The notes: a model not told the origin generated them from the letters alone. Numbered from the stretch's first letter, positions 35,170-47,439 are shown. The stretch is 64,000 nucleotides of DNA from Gongronella butleri (GCA_025201375.1 JAIWZP010000013.1:545508-609507); one strand, 5' to 3'. Translations and numbers: made by a program.

Positions 35170-35900
35170 ATCCAATGAATCATAGCCTTCTCGTTCAAAT
35201 GAGCGCACCCACGACTTGCTGCGCCCACTAGATGTCGCGCAAAGAACAATTTTCAAAATGGCGGATTTTCCAAGGGGTGCAGTCGAGGATTTGAAAACAG
35301 CAAAATTTACGTCCTTTGATCGCCATGCCATTTTAATATAAGATGAACTCGCCTTGGTAACCGGCAGCTATGCAATAAAAAAAGGTGGTTCATCGATCGG
35401 TTGCCGCGTAAAATGCAATTTGCTACTTTTTTCGCCTCAAGGAAAAAGTCGGCGAAAATTGGTCACAGAGCCGCAAAACAGTGACCATCAGAAAGAGCAC
35501 GGCTTGCTGCGTACATGGACGTTGATGATCATTGCGAAAAGCGAGTCCCAGACGGAATGAACGCGAGCAGTTCGTTTGCGGGGCAACTTGGACGCGTGAT
35601 AAAGCGCGTCAAAGGTCGAGTTTCACGCGCCACTTCCTAATCAAATCCATGCATCTGGCGTGTCTATTGCTCGTGGACGCGTCAACGAGGGAGTTTTGTC
35701 TTGATTCTCTTGTGCAATTCGCTCGAAAATTTTACCTCAAATTGCCAATTACTCGTGAACCAGCCTTTGGGTCTGCCTCTGTTTTGGCATTTTCGTGGTT
35801 TCTCCAGAGCCATGCATCATGTGTATAATCTTGACGAAATTCTGTGAACCCTTTTTTTCAATTTTGGTTTGGACGCCTTGCCACGATTAAATTTTGATTT
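35170..35900 (-). repeat. Dispersed repeat family A, copy A3 (reverse orientation)
   Basis: On the minus strand the A landmarks appear in the usual order: ATACACATGATGCATGGCTC (from about 35823), GAAAATGCCAAAACAGAGGC (about 35790), GGCTGGTTCACGAGTAATTG (about 35760), GAGCGAATTGCACAAGAG, ATGCATGGATTTGATTAGGA, ATGATCATCAACGTCCATGT, a TTTTCGCCGACTTTTTCCTTG block, GCATTTTACGCGGCAACCG and GGCGATCAAAGGACGTAAA, ending near CCTTGGAAAATCCGCCATTT (35245-35270). It is the best-preserved full copy and is useful for defining the ends. Confidence 0.85.
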
Positions 35901-36953
35901 TCGTGTGGCGCGCTTCAAAGACGCGTAACTAATGCAAATTGAGCCCCACACATTGTTTCAAGGTCGCGATTTCATGCTGAGACGCGTTCCAAGCCATTTT
36001 CATTATCTGGTTGGCAAGCAACAAGCGAATGTGCTCCAAAGAGCGACCATCCATAGGCTAATTTCGAAGGAATGGTCCAGATGGCATCAAATTCAGAAGA
36101 TTGGGATTTGACGTATAGACTCATCGATGTCTAGTACTCTCGGCGATCGGTGCGCACATTTTATTGTACGAGTCACGCAAAATAGTGATAAAAAACGCTC
36201 TGTTTGAAGGTAACTTGCTGAATTTCCAGCGGAATCATTCCAAATAGTAAGCGTCATGACCACCTCGTCTCGCTCATTCGTCTAGTACCTCTCACTATTT
36301 GTTTTCTTATGTCCTCGCCGGTGATTTGCGGTAAATTGGTTCATTTACCATGATTTTAAGAGCTGTCCCTCAAGATGAACTTGCCCTAGTGGATCCAAAT
36401 TTCGACCGGGTGGATGGCTGATGAAGAATCGAACGATTCCATAGAGGTGTATTGACTGTTTAAATGTGACAAATATTAACAGCTCTCGAATTTCGGGTTA
36501 AATAGTTGTATTTTGACGATATGTTTCAATTTTGCTGGAACTGACACGCACTAAAGCTGCTTCCAGCATGCTCTGAGTTTCTGTCGTCGCGGGATGTGCG
36601 CAAATCAAGATATCTTTGATTAGATGGTTGCAGACAAAATGACGATGGACTTGTTTTTTTTTGGCGGTTTCGTCGATTATGGATGAATTAGCCTATGCAA
36701 ACTCAGTATTATCTGCGATGGCTGCTGGACAACGGACATCAGTTGGCTCTGTGTCGTATCTCAAGCAAGTCAGACAAATGGAATCTGTGCAATGGCCGAA
36801 ATTGTCGCCACGCAGATCTCCTGGCAACCCCATGGTCCCCAATCTGAAAAGCACAAGTGTTTTGCAACTCAAGCTGACAAAAACAGATGCTGACCAAGTG
36901 AACAATGGTGCGAAAAGCAAAAACAGTGCGACAATTCCTTTATTTTGTCCTTT
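35901..36953. other. Intergenic sequence without recognised features
   Basis: No gene seen. A 98-codon plus-strand frame at 36661-36957 has no family motif, lies against the end of RPB4, and probably reflects chance or the RPB4 3' UTR antisense. Confidence 0.3.
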
Positions 36954-37729
36954 TTAGCCCTGGAATTTCTTGATGTTGAGCATCTGATCCAAGATCCCCT
37001 GCAGCTTGTCATCCTCCATCTTTGCTGCGAGACTGCAAAACAAACAATCAAAAAAAAAAAACGCGTGTCAGACGTGCAATTCGTGTAATTTGTGCCATTG
37101 TGCGTGTCAGTTGCGCGTTTTTCTTATACCTTGGTATCAGGGCCTTGGCTTCCTCGGCGTCTTCGCAGCACAGGTTGGCCAGCTGGGCAATTTCGAATTG
37201 AGAGAGCTCCGGGTTGCTCGTCAAGAGCCTAATTGAACAAGAAATTACAGGGTAAATTTCAAGAATTGGGCCTGATCGCGGCCATGGACGCTTACTTTCG
37301 AACCTCCATTACGGATTCACGGTTGCTAAAGCGACCAAAGGTCCGCACATGGTCCAAGATCTTGGCCATGCCTCTGTTCATCAGCAAGAAAACGCAAAAA
37401 CAAGACGTGGTGAGCGGTCAAAAAAAAAAAAAGGCGACAAGTGCAAAACAGCAGGTATAGATGTGTCTTACTCGGACGTGGGCCTGTTTTCGCGGTCTCC
37501 ATCCTTGGAGTCGACTTGGGCTTCCAGCAAGATCCGGACCTCCGAGGTGTACAGACACTGTGCATTGTCAAACTCTGGAACAAAAAAAAAAAAAAACAAG
37601 CAAGATCATATATGAGTCGCCTTTTTTTTCCATGCTGAGCCGCTTTTTTGTACCTTCGCCTAGCCTCAGAATGCTCGCGTCCTCTTGCTCTGTGCCGCCT
37701 CGTCGAATATGCCGGTGCCGCGTGGCCAT
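36954..37729 (-). CDS. RPB4: RNA polymerase II subunit Rpb4
   Basis: Exons on the minus strand: 37729-37654, 37574-37472, 37373-37296, 37228-37130, 37032-36954, giving 144 aa (human 142). Rpb4 pairs with Rpb7 to form the stalk of RNA polymerase II. It acts in initiation, mRNA export and decay. Visible family motifs are EFDNAQCLYTSEVRILLE near residue 27, VRTFGRFSNRESV in the middle, then LLTSNPELSQFEIAQLANLC and a C-terminal EDAEEAKALIPSL with a final helix ending KKFQG. The HRDC-like helical fold is complete. Every exon junction continues the alignment. The start codon gives a short basic N-terminus. Confidence 0.93.
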
Positions 37730-38545
37730 AATACAAGCTGTGTGTGTTGAAAGGGGAGGAAAGCAAAAGAAAAAAAGAAAAAAAAAAGATTCGCCCGTCG
37801 TCATTTTGCCCTCTTTTCCCTTTTGGGCACTTCTCAATGGCCGCAGTTTGGCCCAGAAATGATTGTTGATCATCGTTCCGCTGAATAAAATGGCATTTGT
37901 GCTTTTAATGAGAAAAATGATGCGTGATGCTTGGTTGTGCAGTGAAATTTAAGCAAGATCTCGAAGATCCGCGGTGTTGTAGCTAAAAGACTGGGGCACA
38001 CAAGGAGTCATTGAGCTGAAATCTCGATGTCAATGGACAAAAAATCCGATTTTAGTATAAAATTGAGCACGGTGGACAGCCCAGAGAGCCTGTAAAGACG
38101 AGAAGGGGAATCTTTTGATAGTGACCATCACACAGCATCGAATTGACGTGGAAAAATGACTTTAAGCATGGCTTGAGAGTATATAAAAAAAAAAGCGGAA
38201 ATGAAGAATTGTCAAGTTTTCACGCGCTGCATTCGTCATTGATGATTTAACATAGTCGAGGCTGCACGTATTCGATGCAGCCCAATCCTGGATTTCCAAT
38301 GGGGTGCTGCTCAACTCTGTACAATTATACAATATGCGCGTAAGAACGAAATCAATGTATTAAAACACGCGTGTGGCACCCTCGGACTGCGGCCGAGGGA
38401 AGAAGCAGCACTCCGCCGCGTCAGCATTGTGGGCACCAGGTGCCCATCAAGGCGGTTCAATGGTCATACAGTACACACAATGGCTCCCATCTGTTGTTTT
38501 TTTATTTTTGGCATCACTACAGGGTACAATGCGAGTCAAACACGC
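37730..38545. other. Intergenic spacer between RPB4 and CSN9
   Basis: Contains the RPB4 upstream region (A/T runs near 37760-37785) and then featureless AT-rich sequence. One TACAGTA site lies near 38468. The 3' UTR of CSN9 probably covers the last part. No coding motif is seen. Confidence 0.35.
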
Positions 38546-38969
38546 TCATTTCAGATCCTCGTCATCAAAGTCGTCCTCAAATGCTAGAAAACAAAGGTGA
38601 GCAAAGTGTCCATTGACGTGTTTTGACGCACTTACTATTGAAAAAGGATTGATGGACGATATTCTTCTCAGCGGACTTGGTGTGCATGTCGTTTTTATCG
38701 TCCAGCAGTTCGGGCCAGCCTTGATAACTCTTGGAGCCGCGGCGCGAGCCCGCCAGGGTGCGCAAAAAGTCGCCACCGGGCTGGTCGTCCATCAAGCGCT
38801 CAATCGACTCGGTGTCTTCCTCCATGGTCGAGTCGTCGTCCATGGCTAGCAAAGCAAAAAAGAGAAAAAAAGAGCGCGCATCGTTATAGAGAAGGTAAGA
38901 AAGAAAAAAAATAAGAGGTATGGGCGTCTAACCTTCGTTTTGCTCGTCAGACCACTTTTCGTCTTCCAT
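38546..38969 (-). CDS. CSN9: COP9 signalosome subunit 9 (CSN9/CSNAP) homologue
   Basis: Exons on the minus strand: 38969-38933, 38845-38636, 38583-38546, giving 94 aa. The acidic C-terminal tail EKNIVHQSFFNTFEDDFDDE closely parallels the human CSN9 (COPS9/CSNAP) tail, which has the same order of VHADFFNDFED and acidic residues. That tail anchors in the CSN3-CSN5-CSN6 groove and tunes cullin deneddylation. The N-terminal 60 residues (acidic, then GSRRGSKSYQGWPELLDD) are longer than in the 57-aa human protein and show no domain. It faces away from the GH47 gene with 476 bp between start codons. Identification rests on a short motif, so confidence is moderate. An unrelated acidic-tail protein is the alternative. 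Confidence 0.7.
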
Positions 38970-39445
38970 AGTTCGGTCAAGGCACAGAGAAGTGGAAGAA
39001 AAAAAGCAAACGAGAAGCGAGCTGAGTTTCATTATCTTCCCAAAAAGGATTGGGAATGATCCAGTGCCAGCGTGCGCGTCCTATTTTCCCGAAATCGGGC
39101 AAAGTAAGTGGACGCGCACGCGCCAAACACACATTCCTTTGCCACTCAATGATCCGAGCACCTGCCCTCCGTTATGATATATGCAAAAGAAAAATAAATG
39201 GTTTTTTTTTTACGTTTTGTTTTCAAATCGCACACCAGTTTGCACAACGCAAGGCACTGCTCCAGCCTGACATCCCCGTGAACACCATTTTTCGTCATCC
39301 GTCCCCTTTTTTCCCCATCCCATTACCCCCTTTCCACCTTATTAATCGGTCGTCCCCTGTCTTGTTGTTATTGCTTCCCTCCTTTTTTTGCTCTTTTTCT
39401 TGCAATTTTTATTTTTTTTTTTTTTGTTAAATTGACTGATTGAAG
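38970..39445. promoter_or_regulatory. Bidirectional promoter CSN9 / GH47 mannosidase
   Basis: This 476 bp spacer lies between divergent starts. A strong pyrimidine tract runs from about 39298 to 39425 on the plus strand just before the GH47 start, as is common in fungal promoters and leaders. No ORF is supported by motifs. Confidence 0.5.
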
Positions 39446-41708
39446 ATGTTGTACAGAGGCTGGATTGTGATGGCGATGCTGACGGTGGCAGCCGCAGCGC
39501 CTGCAACGTCGCCATTGGCAGAAAAAGGCACCAAACTCATGAATAATGCCAAGTTGTCGTCTGCGGAGCGGGCAAAGCGCGTCAAGGATGCTTTTACCTT
39601 TGCCTGGTCTAATTATGAAGAAAAGGCCTTTGGCGCAGATGAAATTAGACCTGTGACAGGACAACGATCCGATTCCAGGTAATAGCAACACATAAAAACA
39701 CACAAAAAAAAAAAAAACGCCAATGCGCCTCACAGTGGGGCTGGATTTCATCGATGCTGATGCTCAACGTTGCCAATTTTTCTCTTTATTGTAAAACAGG
39801 AATGGCTGGGGAGGTACATGGCAATCCATCATGAAAAAAAGGGAGGCATTGGAGAACAAGGGGCTCATTTTTTTATTTCCAAACGCGTGCATCAGCTACC
39901 ATATTTGACGCGTTGGACACGCTATTGATTATGGGCATGACGCAGCAGTATGAAAAGGCTTTGGACCATGTTAGCAAGGTCAATTGGCGCAAATCGGCCG
40001 ATTCGTCAAAGACGTTTGAGACAAACATCCGCTACCTTGGTGGTCTGCTGTCTGCCCATGACCTTCAGTCCAACCCGAGCCCCGTGCTTCTTAAACAGGC
40101 CCAGGCGCTGGCTGATCAGGTCATCATGCCCTCTTTTAATACGGCCAACCACCTGCCCGCCGAATATGTCAATGTCCACACGTAAGATGACACGACAGAA
40201 TCTTGCGTCAATAGGGTTCATCGTATCATTTGCTTTGCCATCAATGTCACACCTTGCTTTTTTTTTCTTGTTTTTTCTTCTTTTTCTTTGTTCATTCAGG
40301 GGCAAACCCGTGACTGGGACAAAGAATTATCTGGCGGAGTTTGGTACCTTGCAGCTTGAGCTCGTGCGGCTGTCGCAGCTGACAGGCAACAAGACGTATG
40401 GCCAATTGGGCCTCAACATCATTGATCGCATTGCAAATGCGCCGGCCGAGTATCCTGGGCTTTATGCCATGACATGGGACATGGACACGTTCGAACCTGC
40501 GGATCGTAAGTCTTTTTTTCATGCGTCGGCATGAATTGCTCGCCATCGGAAGCGGCGCTCCATGGGCAAGATGCGACGTGTGACCCCTGTTTTTTTTTTT
40601 TTACTTTTCTGTACAGGCCATGTGACCATTTCTGGCGGAAGTGACAGCTACTACGAATATTTGCTAAAGACACACATGCTCATGGATGGAAAAGAAGAGA
40701 CGCAGCTGTCCCTGTGGAATGACGCGGTCGATTCCATGCATAAATTCCTTCGATCGACCACGTCAAAGGGCAATGTCTTCCTTGCCGACATTGACGAGCA
40801 GGGCGGAAAGCAATACAAGGTGCTCTCGACAGGGGAATTGGTATGTTTAAGAAGCAGGGGGAGGGCGAGGGAGCCCCGACGAGGATGCATGATCATCCAC
40901 AGGGGGGATGCAAAATTAAGGGCGGGGAACGCGCATGATCCTGATGCATGTTGTTTTTTTTTAGATCTGTTTTTTGCCTGCCAATCTGCTTCTTGGTGCG
41001 CGCTACCTGAATCGGCCCTCGTTGGAACCATTTGCCAAGGAATTGATGGATGGATGCGTCGCGGCCTGGCGAGACATGCCGTCGGGTCTTGCGCCTGAAT
41101 CGTGGTCATGGATCGACGCCCAGCAAAATCCCTCGCAATTCCCCGAGCATATGCAGGTGTCCATGACCGAATTCGGCGTTGTGCCTGATGACACGAGCTA
41201 CGACTTGCGTCCAGAGACCATTGAAAGCCTCTTTTACTTTTATCGTATCACAGGCGACCCCGCCTACCAGGTAAAAAAAATTATTTAAAAAAAAAAAAGA
41301 AGCGCCTGACACCATCTTTAGGACCTGGCATGGGACATGTTTGTCAAACTTGAATACTATTGCAAGACGCATTACGGCTTTACACGCATTGGCAATGTGG
41401 TCACCAAGAACAAAGCTGATGTCAAGCCATTGAACTTTCAAGAAAGGTAAGCGACGCGTGCTTGGCCATGCCAGTGACACGGCGTCATACGCAGTGCAAC
41501 AAAAGACGCTCGCACAATGCATGTTTAAATCTCACGCTACGCGATTTTTACTTGTTTTCCAAATAGCTACCTCTTTGCCGAAACGTTTAAATACTTGTAT
41601 CTCATCTTCTCCGACCCCAACACCATCTCGCTCAACGACTGGGTGTTCAACACCGAGGCGCATCCGTTCAAAATGGCCAAATCCAACACCATTCAATATC
41701 GATTTTAA
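39446..41708 (+). CDS. Class I alpha-1,2-mannosidase (GH47)
   Basis: Exons 39446-39678, 39800-39813 (14 nt), 39896-40181, 40300-40505, 40617-40840, 40965-41270, 41322-41446 and 41567-41708 give 511 aa. The enzyme trims mannose from N-glycans in the secretory pathway (Ca-dependent, inverting). A signal peptide is visible ([15 protein letters not shown]). GH47 motifs in order are [18 protein letters not shown] (about residues 79-96), a [11 protein letters not shown] segment, [35 protein letters not shown], and VFNTEAHPF near the C-terminus. The microexon encodes the N-G-W-G of the first motif. Lack of a long transmembrane anchor favours a luminal or secreted enzyme over a classical type II membrane ERManI. 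No HDEL-type tail is present. It converges with the kinase gene at 41936, with a 227 bp gap. Confidence 0.93.
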
Positions 41709-41935
41709 TTTCCATTGGGCATAATCTAATTCCAATTTGTTGTTGTTGTCGTGTGTGATGTGAGTGTGGGGTGTGGGGGTATCTCTAATCTGATTTGGCA
41801 TGCTAAACGTGATCTCCGCGTACAATAAAACCCAATTTTACAACAACGGCGTAAAAAAAAAAAAAAAAAAGAAAGAAAAAATGGCTGCGGTCGCCCTTTT
41901 TGCCACAACGCATGGTGCCTGGCCACATGCTACAT

Positions 41936-43736
41936 TCACATGATCAGGGGCTCGTCACTGTCTGACAGTCGATTCAGGTGCAAATACGCGTCTGTGCCAT
42001 AGCTGATGCAGGGCAAAGAAAAAAAAAAAAGGGGGATCAGCCTCATTGGCCTGTCTTTTTTTTATTTTCCTTACCCTTCCATGGAGATTAGCCGCAGGTC
42101 GCCTCCGAAATATTGTGCATACTGTCGGAGAAGAGGGGTGGGGGGAAGGGGGAAGACACGTGAGGACAGGCGACATTTCCTTTTTTTGGGAGGGGGGGTT
42201 TACCAATCTTGATGTGGGCAGACCATAGCCAAACCCGGCCATTGGTGCACGGAATTCCGATTTGTTGAATTCGGGCTCCAGCTCTTGTGCCTTTGCCGTG
42301 GTGTACTTGATGGGATGCGCACGAATTGGGTGAGTTGACGCGCATTTTACGTGTGTTTTCTGCCGAATTACCATGTATGTCCACACTTTGGGGATGGATG
42401 AACGAGGAATGCCACCCCCTTCGTCCGAGATCTTGATTGTGATGTCCTGTGGTGCGATGCGACGCGTCAATTCCCGCCTTCTATCTTGACTTTTTTTTCA
42501 CGCTTTACCTCCTTTCCATGGGCAATGACGATCTTGATGGGCGGGTATTCGTCCTCATAGTCTGTGCCATAGCGCTCAACGACGGCGCGCAGAGAGTTTT
42601 TCAAGAGTTCAAAGAGCATGTGTGAGAGATGCGACGGGACATACATGAATTCAATGTCGCCAGGGCAAAACATGTCGACGCGCGGAGCTTGGAACAGGTC
42701 ATAATAATCTTCGCAGATGAACCGCGCGTTGCCAATGGCATCCTCGGCAATGTCCTTGATATTTGTGCGCGTGCAAATAACACCAACATAATCAGAACGG
42801 AACGGACCGCGGTAAAGCGCCGAGTGCTGGCCGATCAGCATGCGAATGCCAATGCGCGACATGTAAAAGCGATCCAGGAATTGCTGCACATCGCCGTCCA
42901 CCACCTCGGTCCCGCGCTTTTCCTTGTACTCCAAAATTCCTTGCGCCATTGTCGTCACCACAGGGTCATGCCGCTGTTTGATCCGCTCAATTGTCTTGAC
43001 AAACTCCTCGGTGTACATGATCATCTCGGGGGTGCACTCAATGTTGCCCACGTCATTGTAATACCTGAATAGAAAACCAGAAAAAGAAAAGAAAAGAAAA
43101 AAACGCGTGATCAGCGCGCGGACCAGTCTATTTTTTTTGGCCCCTTTTTTTGAGTTTCTCTCACTTGTGACCAAGATGGTAGTAGCGCGGCTGGCGCTGG
43201 CTGGGCGGGACACGATCATAATATTCCTTTGTATTTCTTTCGCCGCGCTTGAGCTCCTCCTTCATCTTGCTGGAGAGACGCGGTGGCGGCAGATCCATCA
43301 ATTCTTGAAACGACTGCGCATACCAATGCTTCACCTTGATGATCGACGGCATGTCGCAAAACGACACCTCTTCAAGCTCCTTGGCCCGGTGCGCCAGCCG
43401 AATTGGCAGCTCCTCTGCGTCCGAAATTCAAGAAATAAGCGAAATGGAGCTCTACCCACATTTTGTGTCTTTGTTTGGGCACTCGTCGCGCTTGTCCTTA
43501 CCATGCAAAAAAAGGCTTGCTTTGAACAGTGTCGCCTGAGATGGCCGCTGACCTGGCAAAAAAAGAAAAGAAGAAGGGAGCGTCGTGGGGGCGAACGTTT
43601 TGCGCTCTTTTACGTGTTTCCCCACGTTTTTCTGTTCGTTACCAAACATAACCATTTGTTTGAGAGACACGCCCGTCTGCGGGAACCTGGCAAAGTGCCT
43701 GATTCTCTCACTGATACGCGGCGTAAGCTGGAACAT
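41936..43736 (-). CDS. Mitochondrial pyruvate dehydrogenase kinase (PDK/PKP type)
   Basis: Exons on the minus strand: 43736-43643, 43552-43502, 43414-43165, 43064-42509, 42446-42372, 42305-42204, 42121-42075, 42002-41936, giving 413 aa. It phosphorylates the E1-alpha of pyruvate dehydrogenase and switches it off in the mitochondrial matrix. N-terminal four-helix region: MVMFGQRPSQATLFKASLF, ELPIRLAHR, MPSIIKVKHWYAQSF, FLDRFYMSRIGIRMLIGQH. GHKL ATPase region: N-box ELLKNSLRAVVE, G1 box ISDEGGGIP, G2 box MAGFGYGLPTSRL, and terminal SMEGYGTDAYLHL. Lengths and motifs fit fungal PDK better than branched-chain ketoacid dehydrogenase kinase, but the two families are close. I see no clear mitochondrial presequence beyond a basic start (MFQLTPRISERIRHFARF), which could serve as one. 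Confidence 0.92.
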
Positions 43737-44006
43737 GGTAAAACAAGGGGAACGCAAAAGTAAAAAAAAAAAGAAGAACGGAAGGAGAAAAAAAAAAGAT
43801 GCGTTGACCCTTTTTGTGCTCAATTTGGCAAAAGAAAAAAAATCAGCAGGTTGCATGTGCCACACTCACGCGGGGAAGGGGGGATGCATCGATAGTCGAT
43901 GATAAACGATGGAATGACATGAAAAAAAAAAAAAATAAGCGCGGATGATGATGATGATGATGATCAATGCGTTGGAATTGGGGGGGTGCGCGCTTTTTTT
44001 TATTTT

Positions 44007-45518
44007 TTATTCATAGGTGGGCATTTCCTTTTGTGCAGCACAAAGGACAAATGACCAGTGCACGGGGGGCTCCTTTTGACACTCTTGGGTCAATTGATGC
44101 ATGAATGCGGGAAATTGATCAGGCGGAATGGCCAGCTGCTTGGCAAGGTATGGTTCGGCCGTTTGGAAGATCTGAATCACGTCATACATAAAGTCTTTGC
44201 ACAGCGGGTCCGTGACATTGTTCAATGGAATCATGCGCCGCTGGTTCTCAATGACGCGGAATCCATCAATTTCGCTCAACAGGTGTGGCAGCTTGAGCGA
44301 GATCCATGGTTCTTGCCCCACATTGGTGATCAAGTTCTCAACTGAGAAAAAAAAAACAGAAATTAGGAATTGTCCCCCAATTGCTGGGCGTCATGGGCCG
44401 TGGGTGTCTTTTTTTTTTTCAGGAGAAAAGGCAACAGGCAATCCATTCAGCCACACTTTTTTTTTTTTTGCTTCTTACACGAGACGCCTGCCCATCGCAT
44501 AAACTCTGTGCCTCCTTCCTAGAATGAGCATGGTTCCCAAGATCAAGAAACAACACGAGAAACACGCGTAAAATGGCCATAAAGACAAGAAATAAAAAGG
44601 AAATTGATGAGTGTGTGAGCGCGCAGTGCGGGGAAACAAGGTTTTCTTGTCCTACCAGCATGCCACACTCAATACATTGCAAGATGCCGCCAGGTTTTAG
44701 GACACGGTGCAATTCGCGTAAGCATTGGGGCCATTCTTGCACCTTTAGCGCCAGAATAAACAGGCGCAGGTTGATGAAATCGAATGTATTGTCAGGGAAT
44801 GGTAGCCGATCCTGGATGTTGCCAATCTTGAAATCTGTATTGCTCGGCTTGATGCTCGAGGGGAACGTGTCGCTGATGTCAATTCCAACAAAATTGCTGG
44901 CAGGGTATTCAGTGGCGGCATCGAGAACCCAGGTGCCACTCGCGCATCCAACTAATTTTTTTTTTTTTTTCGAGGTGAGCACCCTTTTTGACACTTGCCA
45001 TCCGGCGGGGCGGAGATGAAAGCCATCCGTCCAGAATTTTCACACATCAGCTCATCCGCATTACCATCCAGAATAAAGGCGCCGTTTTGCACCGGGATCT
45101 TGTCTATCAAAGAGGGCGAAATATTGCTATAAAGAAAATGAGCCATTGGGCCGCGCTCAAAAACTTCAATTGCTTAATTTACCCTCCCCAAAGCGTCTTG
45201 ATTGCAAAGTGTTGCTAAAATGCGTGGAACGACAGGAAAACCGGGAGCCGAATGAGTGAATTCTTTTCAGGGAAAAAAACAGGCGCGCGAAAAAGGCCAG
45301 TGTGGGAAGTAGGGGCGGCCACTTACAGCTATTAATCTGTCATTCTCCTTGTCATCATTAGGAAACCAATAGGAAGAATTGGCATCGTGATATGTTCGTC
45401 CGTGCAAAAACTTCGTGGCTGTCCTTTTTTGTTGTGAATTGATGCTGCTGGTGTCGACGCTGGCGGCTTTTATTGGTGGGAGCTCCTTTTTTTTGTTGCT
45501 AGAAAATCGATTGCCCAT
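44007..45518 (-). CDS. SAM-dependent methyltransferase with N-myristoylation-like start
   Basis: Exons on the minus strand: 45518-45327, 45214-45183, 45126-45065, 44951-44656, 44518-44479, 44341-44007, giving 318 aa. The class I Rossmann methyltransferase core has motif I DVGCASGTWVLDAATEYP (about residues 95-112), post-I FVGIDI, LPFPDNTFDFINLR, and ELHRVLKPGG. The N-terminus MGNRFSSNKKK fits an N-myristoylation signal with a nearby basic patch, so membrane association is possible (inference). Short upstream motif NDRLIAQHFAIKTLWGG is typical of fungal methyltransferases of the TAM/LaeA-like type that are expanded in Mucoromycota. Substrate is unknown and should not be equated with LaeA. All six exons join in frame. 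Confidence 0.85.
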
Positions 45519-46799
45519 CTTTTGTCGTAATTGCTTGCTTTTAGAGGCGAAAATAGCAAACAAAAAGGGGGTGGGGAAGAAGAAAAAAAAGAGGCGGTGG
45601 TGTGAGTGTGAAAGGAAGGGAAAGAGAATAACAATGAAGTGACATGCAGCAGTCTGCACATTAAAAAAAAGGACTCGTGTGCAACCAACTCTCTTTTTGT
45701 GTCACGTCAGCCTCTCCTTTTTCAAGTCAAAACCTAGTGGGGCCAAAACTAACGTGCCCACCGGGCTCCCGGGATAAAAAAAAAAAAAAAAGAAAGGGGC
45801 ACGCACTTTTTACTCGCCTTGTCTCACGTGCTTGTACAAAGCTTGTTTTTTTTTCGTCCCTCTCCACGATCATACACTCACACCAAAAGAAAAAAAAGGC
45901 AATGTTTTCTGATCTATGGGGCGCAAGGCACCTGACCAACGCCCAGATCTTGAAGTGATGTGGTAATCATTATGGCGGGACCTCCACCCAAAAAAAAAAA
46001 AAAAAAAAAAAAAAAAAGAATGAGCTATAATTGCTTGCACGGTCCTTTTTTTGCTTGGGCATTCCGTGCCACGAGATTCGCTTGTGCTAAATTGGGCCGA
46101 TGCGGTGGATTCTAGCGGCCTGGAGGGTGGAGCAGATGCGGAAAGAACCAACGAGGAGCAGGAAAAAAGGCTGGCAAGAAGAAAACGGAGGCGATGAGAA
46201 AGCAAAAAAGTGCCTTTATCCGTCGTCAACCTTGGAGGTATACCTTGCTCTCCGTCGGTTCCATTCTGCTGGGACAAGGATTATAGACGTATGATGGAAA
46301 TGGCAGTCAATTGATGCGCATTGTGTCTGATGAGTTCAATAATTTCATTTTGATTTGCAGATGGCTCGGCAACCATATGGCCAACCCCTGATTTAGGACA
46401 TTCTTTTGCACCAAGGAGGGCGGGGCAAGCATTTTTTAAAAAAAAAAAAGTCTGACTTTTGCCAGTGCCCTCATTGCTCTTACTTTCTGGAAGCATGATG
46501 ATCTCCCGATTTGTCCATGATCGACTTTTTCGCTTTCACACCAGCTTGGGATCGTGGACGTTCTGTCTCAGCTGCAATTTGACTCAATTTGAGACTAGTT
46601 TTAAAAAAGTTGCTTCGAAAGGATTTTAGCAAACAGTCCATTTTGGCAGTTTATAAATCACCATCGGCCAGCCGGACATTGGGCCACGCCTAAACGCGCC
46701 CCAATGCGAAAAGCCAATCCAAAAAAAAAACCTCCCCCAATGGAACTAACGTTGCCGCAAGTTGCAGCTGCCAAAAGCGCCCTAAAGGCAAATCCAAAA
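45519..46799. other. Intergenic spacer with A-run
   Basis: Upstream region of the methyltransferase gene, followed by sequence with a 28-nt A-run (45990-46017). No motif-supported gene is present. The 135-codon minus-strand frame at 45870-46277 is Phe-rich because it reads through the A-run and is not credible. Confidence 0.35.
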
Positions 46800-47000
46800 T
46801 TAGACGTGGCCAAGCTCCCAAACCAAAACCGAAATACTGGATCTTCAGAATGATGCCAAGCTCTCCCACAAGAACAAGGGGCACGGAGAGACCGCGAGAA
46901 ATGCCAAAAAAAAGAGGGCAATCCAATTGCTGGTTCACGAGCAATTAGATATTTTGGATTAAACTTCAGCCTCGAATTGCACAGACACGCGTCCATAGAC
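46800..47000 (+). repeat. Dispersed repeat family A, copy A4 (partial)
   Basis: Shows the left third of family A only: CTTCAGAATGATGCCAAGCT (46843), GGAGAGACCGCGAGAAATGC (46882), CAATTGCTGGTTCACGAGCA (46924) and CGAATTGCACAGACACGCG (46973). The right two-thirds are absent, so it is a truncated copy. Confidence 0.75.
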
Positions 47001-47439
47001 CCACCCTGACACTTCCACCATTGAGAGAGACTCCAGCATATCTCTTGAGCACTGGACCAGAGTTCATGCCGGGATGCATTTTTCGTTAGCGGACAGGCTG
47101 GCTGCAAAGTCTAAAAACACACTCTTTGGTGTTGAAAAGGTAAATGTACAAGTCTTTTTGTGCAGTGTAGCGCGATTCTTCATACATTGAATTGATAGCA
47201 CGCGTCAGTTTCTGCCTACTGAGATCGAAACAAGGAGAGATCAAACGCTTTATTAGTGTGCAAACGTCCAAAACGGATGAATTTGTGACTTTGTGCATTT
47301 TCTCGGGCACTTGCTGAGATACTGACTGATTTTTTTTACGCTTGCTGAAGCCCATTTTTGTGAATATGGACAGGCAGGCAGAGCCGAACGAATATCATGC
47401 CTGCCATACCAAATATCGAAAATGCGAGTTTTCAGAGTC

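Noticed and set aside
36661..36957. 98-codon frame at the end of RPB4
   Set aside because: No family resemblance. Its end overlaps the RPB4 stop region on the other strand, and no promoter-like features precede it.
41936..43736. Branched-chain ketoacid dehydrogenase kinase
   Set aside because: GHKL motifs fit both families, but the central block (FLDRFYMSRIGIRMLIGQH and the following CTRTNIKDIAEDAI) is closer to fungal pyruvate dehydrogenase kinase.
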